Part shown: piece after piece, positions 21,690 through 31,568 of the stretch
How the letters are laid out: each line of letters opens with the position of its first letter
How positions within the stretch are numbered: the first letter of the stretch is position 1
From: Sophora flavescens
Lineage: Eukaryota > Streptophyta > Magnoliopsida > Fabales > Fabaceae
Direction: 5' to 3'
Length of the DNA stretch: 64,000 bases
Assembly: GCA_030762895.1 (NCBI GenBank)
Contig: CM061070.1
Coordinates: forward strand, 37,412,744-37,476,743
Translations under genes and position numbers: made by a program
The notes under the pieces: model-generated
The model's input: only the letters and a program-made list of their open reading frames with translations
The model's database searches: none
Told to the model about the DNA's origin: nothing

Positions 21690-22131
21690 TCATCCCCATG
21701 AATTTTGTGTTGTTTGTAGTTATGAGAATACGTTCAATTTTATGCATTTGTTCCATAACAAGTGTACCACCTGTCATCATATAATTATTAAAAATGACTA
21801 ACAAGAAATTTCTTTCTTGTTGCGTCCTCCGTCATGTACCATACCTCAAGTTTCTCTTATAGTTCTTTGGCTGATCGTACATTTTGGTATACATTGAACA
21901 ATGCGTCGGGCATGCCATTTAGAATATGCCCCATGTAGATGTAGGCATCATTATCCCACTTGTGTTTCTCTTGAGTTTCACTGATGGCCACATATTCTCT
22001 ATCTTCTGGTCTTGGTGTTAACACATACACCACCTTCAATGCTGTAAGATGAAAGTGCATCTTCTTCCAACGAACAAGAACCACTTAAGTTTGACAACAT
22101 CAAATGTCATCTCCTTCAATGTTGCAGACAT
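21690..22131 (-). pseudogene. Copia gag remnant
   Basis: On the minus strand an ATG at 22131 opens MSATLKEMTFDVVKL, followed after a frame change by WKKMHFHLTALKVVYVLTPR and KWDNDAYIYMGHILNGM, typical of the N-terminal gag domain of small copia polyproteins. The piece continues with frameshifts and stops to a match of the 'MEQMHKIERIL' part near 21720. It lacks the zinc knuckle and all of pol. Its type differs from the SIRE/Maximus gag at 61239. Confidence 0.65.
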
Positions 22132-22456
22132 TGTTACATTTATAAAATTGGGTCTAAAGATTGTTGGTGGTGATGGTTCTGCAACAAAGGAGAAAGAACA
22201 AAGAAAATGCTTAAATCTCTCAGGCGTGCGTAGACACTAGACTTTAGGTTTGATTCTCCCAACCAGTCATTATCTTGAGGATAGAATGGAGATACATTGA
22301 CTTGGTTTGCACACGCACAATCAACCTTATTATCAATGACAATTTACATAATAATAGTTTCCTTAATTTCTCTACACATAAGGGAAGAAAATGAAGTTAT
22401 TTGGTTGAAGAAACTAGGCCAAATTTTGGATGCAATTTTGCATGCAAAATGGTTCT
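22132..22456. other. Spacer between gag remnant and LTR fragment
   Basis: No gene is supported. If the LTR piece beginning at 22457 belongs with the gag remnant, this would be a leader region, but no sequence complementary to initiator tRNA was found beside the LTR end. Confidence 0.4.
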
Positions 22457-23705
22457 TGAAATGTACATCGGGAAATACAAAAATCGGTTTGAATTGTGTT
22501 TCTTAACTTTTTCGAAAATGCTTTCAAAAATAAGGTTTAACACCTCACAAAGAAGAAAACAACAAATTTACAAGGAAGAAAATTAAATTTAAAACAAAGC
22601 AAAGAGAGATGTCAAGAACAGTCAATATCAATCCCCAAATGTCATTTAAAAACACATAAACAAAGAAGAGAATGAGAGATTAAAACTGGGATGTTATCCT
22701 GGTTTTCTTTTCTAACAAAGACCTACGTCCAGTCCCTTATACATGAAGGCTTTTTCACTAAATCACTTAGCACCTTAAATGTGTTCTTTGACGTGCCACT
22801 TCAAGCTACTAGATAACAAGTATTCTTTTATAGTCAAGCCTCTCCAAACTCTCTCTAACAAAGAGTACACAATTTGCAAAGCTGGTTCAACTCACTATGT
22901 GTAAGGATAATACAAAGTTCAAGCTTAGGAAAGTAAAAGCTCTAAAGACTTAGAGGATTTGAAAATTTTGCAGCACTTTGATTCACGTAAGATTTTAAAG
23001 AGATGTTCTATAAAAATTCATGAAAGTCTTCCGGTATTTCTTAGCATTATAGTTTGAGAGGGTCTTCATGTAGTTCTTCATAACAATAATAAATGTATTT
23101 GTTCAGAGATAACATTTAATGCGTTGAAGCCGTTTGAGAGATGTAGGTCTGCTAGCTTGTGTTGCTTCTTTTGAAAAGTTGTCTTGGTTATCTGCTTCGT
23201 AAAAAACATTCTTGCTTTTCCTCTGCACAGATTGAAAATTCCTTTCTTCTTTTCTTTTCATAGGATAATAGAGCAACAACATTTCAGGAATGTTGGACAG
23301 TTGACTAGCACTTAATTGGCTTAACGTGTACTCCATTGTACTTCTTTGTCTTTTCCTCATAAATGCTTTGTATGATAAAATATTCAAAATAAAGTGATGA
23401 AACACATAAAAATGAAATAGACAACTATAAGCAAGAGAAGGGGGTTGAATTGTGTTTATCATAATTTAAGCAAAGTTGAAATCTTTTTGCAAACAGAAGC
23501 TAGGTTTGGACGAGTGGAAGGATACAGGATGGATGGGTGACTTTTGCAAACACACCACTTGATAGACGTAAGAAAACTAAAGCAATTATAGAGGTTATAA
23601 GGAAAGAGAGATTGACACAGTTATTTATCCTGGTTCACTCTTCAAAGCAAAGAGCTACGTCCAGTCCTTGGCAGCACCAAGATTTATCCACTATAACATA
23701 TCAGG

Positions 23706-23835
23706 TTACAGACTCAAGTATTGTTTGCAGACCTAGCCTCTTCAGGCTCAAAGACAAGTATTCTTTGCACACATAGCCTCTTCAGGCTCAAGACAAGTAT
23801 TCTTTGCACACTTAGCCTCTTCAGGCTCACTCAGG
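23706..23835 (+). repeat. Tandem 'cctcttcaggctc' repeat in LTR
   Basis: Three copies of 'agcctcttcaggctcaaaga' plus 'caagtattctttgcacac', about 45-48 bp each. The LTR at 59847 has two copies in the matching place (reversed, about 60765-60840). Confidence 0.75.
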
Positions 23836-24625
23836 TTTGTTTGAGAGATTTGGCTTGTAATAAATACAACTTCTCACAGACAGATCTTTCACTAACACTC
23901 AGAGAGTGGTTTAAATGTAAAGCTTAGGAAAGTCTACGTAATAACTTCAAATGATTGAAGAATACAGAATGAAAGAGTGAAGATATTAATGCGTAAAGTA
24001 ATACCTCTTTAATGCTATGGGTATTCTCTCTTATATGTGCTTCGTCTTCAATGACTTCTGTATTTATGGTTTTCAAGCATTTAGGATCCGTTAGAGACAT
24101 TCCCTCAGATGTTGGCTTCTAGCAAAACTTCATTAAATACAATTGAGTCATTCTGGGCAGCCATTAATGCAATAGGAACGTTGGTTGTACTCTAACATGA
24201 AGGATCATGGCTTTATGCATCGTGATACAGCCATATCAGAGTTGTGCAGAGAGCTTTTTGTACATTGCTGAGTACAATTCCCTTTTCGTGTAAGGACCAG
24301 AGGTACTAGGGAATAAAGCATGTTTGAAGCATTCTTTAACTGGTCTTTGGTACTCATATCCGAGGTTGCTTGAGAGAGTAACTTCTGACTTTTCTTGATT
24401 CTGGTTCTTGAAATAACATCCTGATAATTCTAAGAGAATTCGCGTTCATAGGATAAGCGCGTCCATCTTGAAAATAGCTGCGTCCATCTAGCCATTTAAG
24501 ATTTTACATTCGGTCTAGTAGACGAGCTCCAAATGCTATGTCATTCGACGGATACTCCTTTAACTGGTTGAACGTAACCTAGTAGACGAGCTCCATATTA
24601 AGGACTTAGCAAGTCCAAAGACTTG

Positions 24626-24959
24626 TGTGGACGAGCGCTTCTGTTACCTTAGTGGACGAGCACTTCTATCACTTCAGTAGACGAGAGCTTCTATCACTTC
24701 AGTAGATGAGCGCTTCTGTCACTTTAGTGGACACTGACTTTTATCACTTTAGTGGACGCTGACTTTTATCACTTTAGTATTGGACGTGAGATTCTATCAC
24801 TTGCGTTGGACGTGAGCTTCAATCACTTCAGTGTTGGACGTGAGCTTCTATCACTTGTGTTGGACTTGAGCTTCTATCACTACAGTGTTGGACGTGCGTT
24901 TCAATCACTTGCGTTGGACGGATGATTCTATCACTTGCGTTGGACATATAATTCTAACA
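24626..24959 (+). repeat. 25-28-bp minisatellite in SIRE-like LTR
   Basis: About thirteen units such as 'gttggacgtgagcttctatc' plus 'acttgc' in tandem. Units at the left end keep 'gacgagcgcttct', the form seen in the LTR at 14041-15688. The sister LTR at 59847 lacks the array. Confidence 0.85.
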
Positions 24960-25278
24960 GTTTTATTCTGCACACTAGATTGACAAGTTAGCAACCAATA
25001 TGAAGGTTAATTAAATCATTAACCAATGTTTAGTTCTCATCAAAACTTAGGGAAATGCACATCAGACATTTTAGAGACTTAACAAAAAAGACAGAATGCA
25101 TAATGAAACATAATGGACAGTCCAAGAGCATGTTTAATGAAGAGCATATCATTGGATGTGTAACAGTCTGTTTTTAATTACGCTGTATTACTGGTAAAAA
25201 TATATTTAATTATATTTTTTATCTGAGACCAAGAAAATGATTTTGGATAAAACAAAATCATACACTACAAAAAAAAGG

Positions 25279-25750
25279 TCATTTAGCGACCGAAAATAGT
25301 GACCGAATTTTTAGGTTCCTTTTTGCGACCGAAATAGAGACCGATTGTAGGATCTACATGAAACAATGGTTAGAGTTGATTCTGCGACCGAAATAGCGAC
25401 CGAAATAGAGCGTAGCAGAGATATCGGTCGCTACTTCGGTCGCTAAACAAAGGAAAGTAAAAGTCAGAAATTTATGAATTGTTAGCGACCGAAATGGCGA
25501 CCGAATTAAATGCAACGGTCAAACTGTGTTTATATTAGCGACCGATTTATAAATCCGTCGCTAAATTTATGAATTCACACTTTAAACTTTATTTATATTT
25601 GCGACCGATATTAATTCGGTTGCTAAATGGCACGTTGAAAAAATAAAATTGCGCGTGTTAGCGACCGAAATTTAATTCGGTCGCTAAAATTACAAATTCA
25701 AATTAAGACTAACCATATTAGCGACCGAATTAATTCGGTCGCTAAAACTG
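25279..25750. repeat. Left subterminal repeats of the CACTA
   Basis: More than ten copies of GCGACCGAA or its complement TTCGGTCGC, many in facing pairs around short spacers. CACTA transposases are known to bind such subterminal arrays. Confidence 0.88.
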
Positions 25751-26095
25751 AAATCCCTAAATTCGACAGAACCTCCTTCTTCCTCATTTTTTCCGGCGTT
25801 TTCTCTCTCCCACCCACTGTTTCTCTCTTCTACGGCGCGCGCTCCGGCCACCTCAACACCCCAAGACACCTCCGGTCGTCGTCACCACCGTCATCTCCCC
25901 TCTGCTCAGGTAAGCTCTCCTCTACTCCATCTCTCTGTCTCATTGTCTCACTATGTCACTGTCTATCATTTCCCCCCTCATTTCTGGGCTCATTCTGGTC
26001 ACATTGCTCACACCACCACCACCACAATGCCCTCCCTCACACTGACCGAGGTAATTGCTTCTCTCGTTGTCTTTCTTTACATTGTTGTTTCTGTT

Positions 26096-26320
26096 GTGTG
26101 TTGTGTGTACATTGGTGTTGTGTGTGTGTTTGTTGTGTTGTGTGTGTGTGTGTGTTTGTTGTGTGTTCTGTGTACTAAAGTTTGTGTGTTCAATTGGATT
26201 GTAATCATAGGGTAGGTGTGTGTGTGCTCTGTGTGTGTGTCTGTTTGGGATGTTTGTGTGTGTGTGTGTGTGTGTGTGCAGAGATGTGTGTTTAGTGTAT
26301 GTGTGTGTGTCTGTTTGGGA

Positions 26321-26357
<37 letters not shown>

Positions 26358-26396
26358 AGATGTGTGTTTAGTGTATGTGTGTGTGTGTGTTTGGGA

Positions 26397-26432
<36 letters not shown>

Positions 26433-26483
26433 TGCAGAGATGTGTGTTTAGTGTATGTGTGTGTTTAGTGTATGTGTGTGAGT
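26096..26483 (+). repeat. TG-rich compound minisatellite
   Basis: Long (TG)n runs are interspersed with 'tgtttgggatgt' and 'gcagagatgtgtgtttagtg', which repeat three to four times with a period of about 75-90 bp. Cysteine/valine-rich ORFs predicted over this block are artefacts of the repeat. Confidence 0.88.
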
Positions 26484-27700
26484 TTAGGGATGTGTGTTTT
26501 TGTTACTCATCATTTTCATTTTTTTATCCAACACATTTCTCTCTTTTCTCTTAGTTTCTCAAGGTGTCTTGATTTCTTACTCAAGGATCATCACTTAGAG
26601 GTAATTTTCCTCCAACCTTTCTTCATTACAATTGATGTTGAGTTGATTAGCTTCATGCTTGTTCTTAATTTTGTTCAAAAAGAATTAAGCTTGAAAATGG
26701 TAGAAAAATCATAACTTTTTGTACCCATTGATTTAAGTCTTGAAACTTAATATTGGTGCTTCTATAATCATACTCTTCATGCTTGCCAAATGATTTGATG
26801 AACAAAAATTTCTCCCCTATTTTCCCCCACTTGGCCGAACCATACCCTTTTATTTTACTCTTGGATTTCAAAAATTTGTAACTCTTTGCATAAAGGGAAA
26901 CAAATCTCCAAATTTGATATCTGTGCTTGTCTAGTGATCAATGATCATCCTTCCTTTCTCTTCATGTTTTTCATTCAAATCACTAAGTTGCTACAACTTT
27001 CCATATTCCTTGATTTTTATGATTTAAATTCTAGAAAATCATAGAAATGGAATTTGTGAGTTATGACAATTTTTCCCTACTAACTAAGACCCTAACATCT
27101 TGTCTATCTAGGATGGACTATTAGATCATATAATTAATATAGTTAATTAGTGGTTAGTTACAAATCAGTTGCTTTATCTTACATATAATATAAGTCACTT
27201 TTATATATGACTTGATGTAATAAACTTTCTCATTCAATCAATTACACCTTTCAGTTTTCTCTCTATTATTTTCTATTTTAATGGGCACTGTCATGTTTAC
27301 TAACATGAACATTGAACAACATGGAAAATCTTCTCTTTGATAGAAAGAAATTCTTGCATTATCCACATTTTTTTATGGTACTGGATATGTAATATATTGA
27401 TTCGATTTGTGTTAACAGTTAGGCCCGATTTAAGGATAATTTTAAAAAAAAAAGTCGAAATCAAAATAAATTGACCTTCAGCTCTCCAATCTTATTATTT
27501 TTTATGCTTCATTGATTATTTTTTCGTGAGCACATGCTTTAACACTAGATATTCATGAGATAAATTATTTAGGAATAACAATTTAACATAATAGAATAGT
27601 GATTTGATTTGAAATGAATAATTTCATTTATGCACAATAGGTCCTTGTTGTCATATTCTTCTACCGGCTCCTCCACTTATCCTTGCTCAGTTGTGTTTTC
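26484..27700 (+). other. Leader/intron-like region of the CACTA
   Basis: AT-rich DNA with no transposase coding. It separates the 5' leader (about 25780-25915, pyrimidine-rich) from the repeats and coding region. 'tttctctctcaggtcag' at about 27700 could be a splice acceptor; the older CACTA on the other strand keeps the same word at about 57360. Confidence 0.4.
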
Positions 27701-27761
27701 TCTCTCAGGTCAGTTCTCTGAACACTCAGTGTAATGTATTATGTGAATTATCGTCTTGTTT

Positions 27762-28075
27762 GGTAGTGGAGAGCTGAGCTCAATAGGATGTGATCTTGTC
27801 TGATTGTATGCTGATAATTAATTTAATGTTTATGCATGTGTTTGTCAATATGTGTTGTTTGTTAGTGGAGAGCGGAGCTCAATAGGATGTGATCTTGTCT
27901 GATTGTATGCTGATAATTTAATGTTTATGCATGTGTTTGTCAATATGTGTTGTTTGTCAGTGGAGAGCGGAGCTCAATAGGATGTGATGTTGTCAGGCGA
28001 TAATTTAGAAATTATGCATGTGTTTGACAATTAACTGCTACTTGTTAGTGGAGAGCAGAGCTCAATAGGATGTTT
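27762..28075 (+). repeat. ~95-bp tandem repeats with 'gtggagagcggagctcaata'
   Basis: Four units each begin near 'gttagtggagagcggagctc' and continue 'aataggatgtgatcttgtct...tttatgcatgtgtttgtcaa'. Units start near 27764, 27865, 27957 and 28046. A diverged set in the opposite orientation occurs at 56990-57290 in the second CACTA. Confidence 0.8.
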
Positions 28076-28216
28076 GCTACAATATTTAATCTAAGTTTGT
28101 ATTGATTTACGCTGCAATTTATATAAACTCAACAATGTTGCAATATTTATAGGTTAATGGTTTTATTTTCTGTTAGAGTTAATAATTAATTTACGAAAGC
28201 CTTAGTTTCCTATTTG

Positions 28217-28275
28217 AGATTCAATATTAATGAGCATGCGTAACTTATCAAGGTATGCATGCTCATTGTATTGAA
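28217..28275. repeat. Inverted repeat upstream of the transposase gene
   Basis: The arms 'attcaatattaatgagcatgc' and 'gcatgctcattgtattgaat' are near-perfect complements with a ~17-base loop. This is followed by a further inverted pair ('actcgtacaatagtcatttc' near 28322 and 'ggaataactattagtagccg' near 28511). Confidence 0.65.
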
Positions 28276-28664
28276 TCTTGAATTGTCCAAGTGGGACAGT
28301 TTGGGAAAAAACCTTTTTCACACTCGTACAATAGTCATTTCAATGTTCAAATGCCTTATATACTTGTTGAAATCTCGGTCTGATACATTTCCTTTTGTTC
28401 TCCTCGTGCATACTTGATCGCGGTGATTCTGACAGTGCTCGAGTCGTGTAACTTGGAGACCGATGGGAAATGCTGCCGAAATTTTGTCAAGTATAAGGTA
28501 TTTGAATATGGGAATAACTATTAGTAGCCGAGTGTGACAAAGGTTTCTTCTCGAATGGGATAGGTTCATACCTTGTCATAAGAACGAGATTGATGGAGTT
28601 ATTGGAATGCACCGTAATATATAAGTGTTATTGTAGGATTGGTCAGGCTATTTAATTGCCACCA

Positions 28665-30727
28665 ATGGATATTCCGGAGAATCGAAAATGGATGTATCGT
28701 AGGTTGGATCGGAATAAACGTCTTAGGGAAGAGTATAGAGTTGGAGTGGGTGAGTTTATAGAGTTTGTTGTTAGCCAGGAGAGATTTATACGGCTGGGCG
28801 GTGATCAATTGAGGTGTCCTTGCAAAAGATGCAAGTGTCAATCTTTCAAAAGTGTGGATGGATTTGTAGCCGATCTCTATGAGAAGGGCTTCATGCCTGA
28901 TTACTATTGGTGGAGTAACCATGGTGAGACGTTGCCTGACTTAAACCCGATTGTGGCTGAAGGTTCGTACTATGGAAGTGGTGACGGGAGGGAAGAATTG
29001 AATCCATACGAGCAGATGATAATGGATCATGCTGGACCATCGATTGGTGTTGTACTAGAAGAAGATGGGGGAGAAGATGGTGGAATGGGTTCCCAATACA
29101 TAGAGGAGAATCCGAATCCCGAAGCTCAAAGATTCTATGATATGCTGAGTGCTGCACGATCTCCATTGTGGGAAGGATGTCAGGAGTACACGGAGTTGTC
29201 GATGTGCATGGAATGGTTGAGTATCAAATCTGACTACAATATGCAAGAAGGTCGTCGTGGAGGTCGTGCTGCGAGAGTCCCTTCGCCGGCCGACCCACAG
29301 CCTTCAGATCGAGACCATCCTACCAGCACCTCTGTTGACGGGACACTTCAGGGTGATGGAGTTGCACCCCCCACCCATCCTCATGTGGTTGGGACACAGG
29401 CTGCACCCTCATCATCCACACCTACGACGATAGGACCATCATCATCATCGGGATAGGAGAGTCGTGGTCCATCCGACAGGAGGATTCTTCTTATCCCCAG
29501 GGGGGATAACGAGTATGCTAATTTAATTTTTTAATATATATAAAGTATAGTTAATTTCTATTTACTTATTTTTAAAATTTAATTATAACATTTATTAATG
29601 CTCTAATTTTACTGCAGCTTTCTGCCCGCGAAGGGCCCTTCTGATTCGATCTCGAAAATCCTGCGACGCAAGTTTGATGGTCCATGGCCTACATGGAAGG
29701 CCATCCCACTGGGCCATAGGGATCAGTTGTTTCTAGAGTTTAAGGTGACAGTTTATTAAGTTTTTTAAATTAAATTTACATTATATATATGTACACACGA
29801 ATTTCCTAACAACTGTAAGTTGCAGAAAGAGTATAGGTGGGACTTAGCTTTAGAGGCTCTCGTCAGGGACATATTTGAGCATAAAGGCTCACTGGTTATG
29901 AAGAATCGATGAACAAGCCGAGGAAGGGGCAGAATAAGGGGAGGTGGGTGGATCCCGAGATCAAGAGGCAGCTGGACCCGATCTTGGGCTCCTGAGAAGT
30001 TCCAGGAGATCCAGGCCACAGCTCGGCGTAATCGAGCTTCTGATGGTGGCGCATGTGCTTGGACCGGTGGGTCTAAATCAGCCGCCGCCCACTACGACGA
30101 GCTGGTAATACATTAAACTTTTGACTTAATATACTATTTAATTAATTAGTTTTCATTTTTAATTATTCTTATGAATTTAATATTATATTATTCTCGTGCA
30201 GAAAGCACGAAAAACTGGCCCCAACTGCTATGGAGTTGGTGGAGAGGACGAAGAAGTTGAAGTCGGGGACATGGGTCAACGACAAGGCCCGTAACTATGC
30301 TGTAAGCAAAAAAATAATTTAGTGTTTACTTGTAATTTATTATAAATGATTTGTTAATATTGGATATAATTATTTTAACTAAATCTATTCAACTTTGTAG
30401 GCAGGCTTCAACAAGAAGATGGACGATGCCATATCACGTGCCTCACAGTCACAAGATGAGGCTTTGACTGGTGATGGCTGCTCTCCTGTCTCCGTCGACG
30501 ATAATGCCATTTATTTGGAGGTCGTCGGGGGCAGGAACAAGAAGGGGCACGTGTATGGCCTCGGACACCTGGGAGCCGAGTTCATCGTTTCATCGTCCGG
30601 CACGCCTGCTCCTTGTTGCGCCGATACCGTCCCTCAGGAGCAGTTCCACCAAATGCAGGACACCATCACGCAGCTGAACGCGGAGCTTCAGGAGAAGAGC
30701 GAGAGAGAGCAGCAGATGGCGAACTGA
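28665..30727 (+). pseudogene. CACTA transposase: TNP2 N-terminus fused to Transposase_24 region
   Basis: The first exon (ATG at 28665) encodes a Transpos_assoc-type domain with cysteine/tryptophan residues (RCPCKRCKC, YYWWSNHGETLPDL) and continues to SDYNMQEG. It then passes straight into RRGGRAARVPSPADPQPSDR, which in the other CACTA copy begins a separate downstream gene. The TNP2 catalytic domain is therefore deleted. A TAG at 29454 stops the exon; in the other copy this spot is not a stop. Exon-like segments follow at 29618-29744, 29826-30104, 30202-30301 and 30401-30727 with AG/GT borders and Transposase_24 features (SISKILRRKFDGPWPTWKA; NKKGHVYGLGHLG; coiled coil with QMQDTITQLNAELQEK). 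Small frame damage in the third segment makes it non-functional. Confidence 0.8.
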
Positions 30728-31196
30728 ATGCAGATTGACTCGGGCACACCGAAGCTGATGCGGCGAGCATCGAGCAGGCGGCCGACATGCGGGTGGTGTT
30801 GGAGCAGATGAGGATCCAGACTCGGTTGCTCGAGATGATGCTCGACGGCGGTTGTGTCGCTTGCTGCCGCTCCTCCGATTCGCCGCCGGCCATCGATGCT
30901 CTATCGAGAGGACGATCGCCTAGCGTGACGTCCGGTGGAGACGGACGCCGAGGATGATTGGATTCCTCCATCTCCCCTCATAATGACTGATTTTTTCTCT
31001 CCATATTTTTGACTTTAAACGATTCTTGTACGACATTTTTATTTATTGTTTTTATATATATTTATTATTTTTTATGATTGTATATTTCATAAGTTATTTG
31101 GTGTGTTTTATTAGTAATTTTTTTAACGTTTAAAGAAAATCAGAAAAAAAAATTATTATAAAAATTAAAATTAAAAAAATTTAATAATAACCAGTT

Positions 31197-31568
31197 TAGC
31201 GACCGAATTAGAAACCAATAATTCGGTCGCTAAACTTTATTTAAGATTTACAGATGATGTATAGCGACCGAAAATCCGTCGCTAATATAGGTTAACAGTA
31301 ACCAAAATTAGCGACCGAATTAGCAACCGATTATCGGTCGCTAAAAATGGTTACCCAAAAAATGCGACCAACCTAATAGCGACCGATTATTATTATATAG
31401 CGACCGAATTTACGGTCGCTAATTAGCGACCGAAATAATAATTCGGTAGCTAAAACCTTAGCGACCAGGTATTCAGCTACCATCATAAATCGGTCTCTGA
31501 TTCGGTCGCTAAAACAAATAGCGACCGATTTACATGGTTTACCGACCGAAACTTACGGTCGCTAAACA
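31197..31568. repeat. Right subterminal repeats of the CACTA
   Basis: Many facing copies of 'tagcgaccgaat' and 'ttcggtcgctaa' up to the TTTTTTTGTAGTG end. The density matches the left side. Confidence 0.88.

Larger units (their letters stand above)
23413..25084 (-). mobile_element. SIRE/Maximus-like solo LTR
   Basis: The minus strand starts TGTTAAGTCTCTAAAATGTC and ends GTCTATTTCA, nearly the same ends as the intact 5' LTR at 59847-61168. It is flanked by AAAAA on both sides (23408-23412 and 25085-25089), consistent with a 5-bp duplication although low in complexity. It is 1672 bp against 1322 bp for the other LTR; most of the extra length is a tandem array (24626-24959). Confidence 0.8.

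Noticed and set aside
24626..24959. CRISPR-like array
   Set aside because: Units are directly adjacent without unique spacers, and the sequence is a plant LTR; it is a minisatellite.
23408..25089. Treating AAAAA as strong proof of the solo LTR boundary
   Set aside because: A homopolymer can match by chance; the boundary rests mainly on the LTR ends shared with 59847-61168.
26220..26468. Cysteine/valine-rich small protein
   Set aside because: It is the translation of a (TG)n compound repeat.
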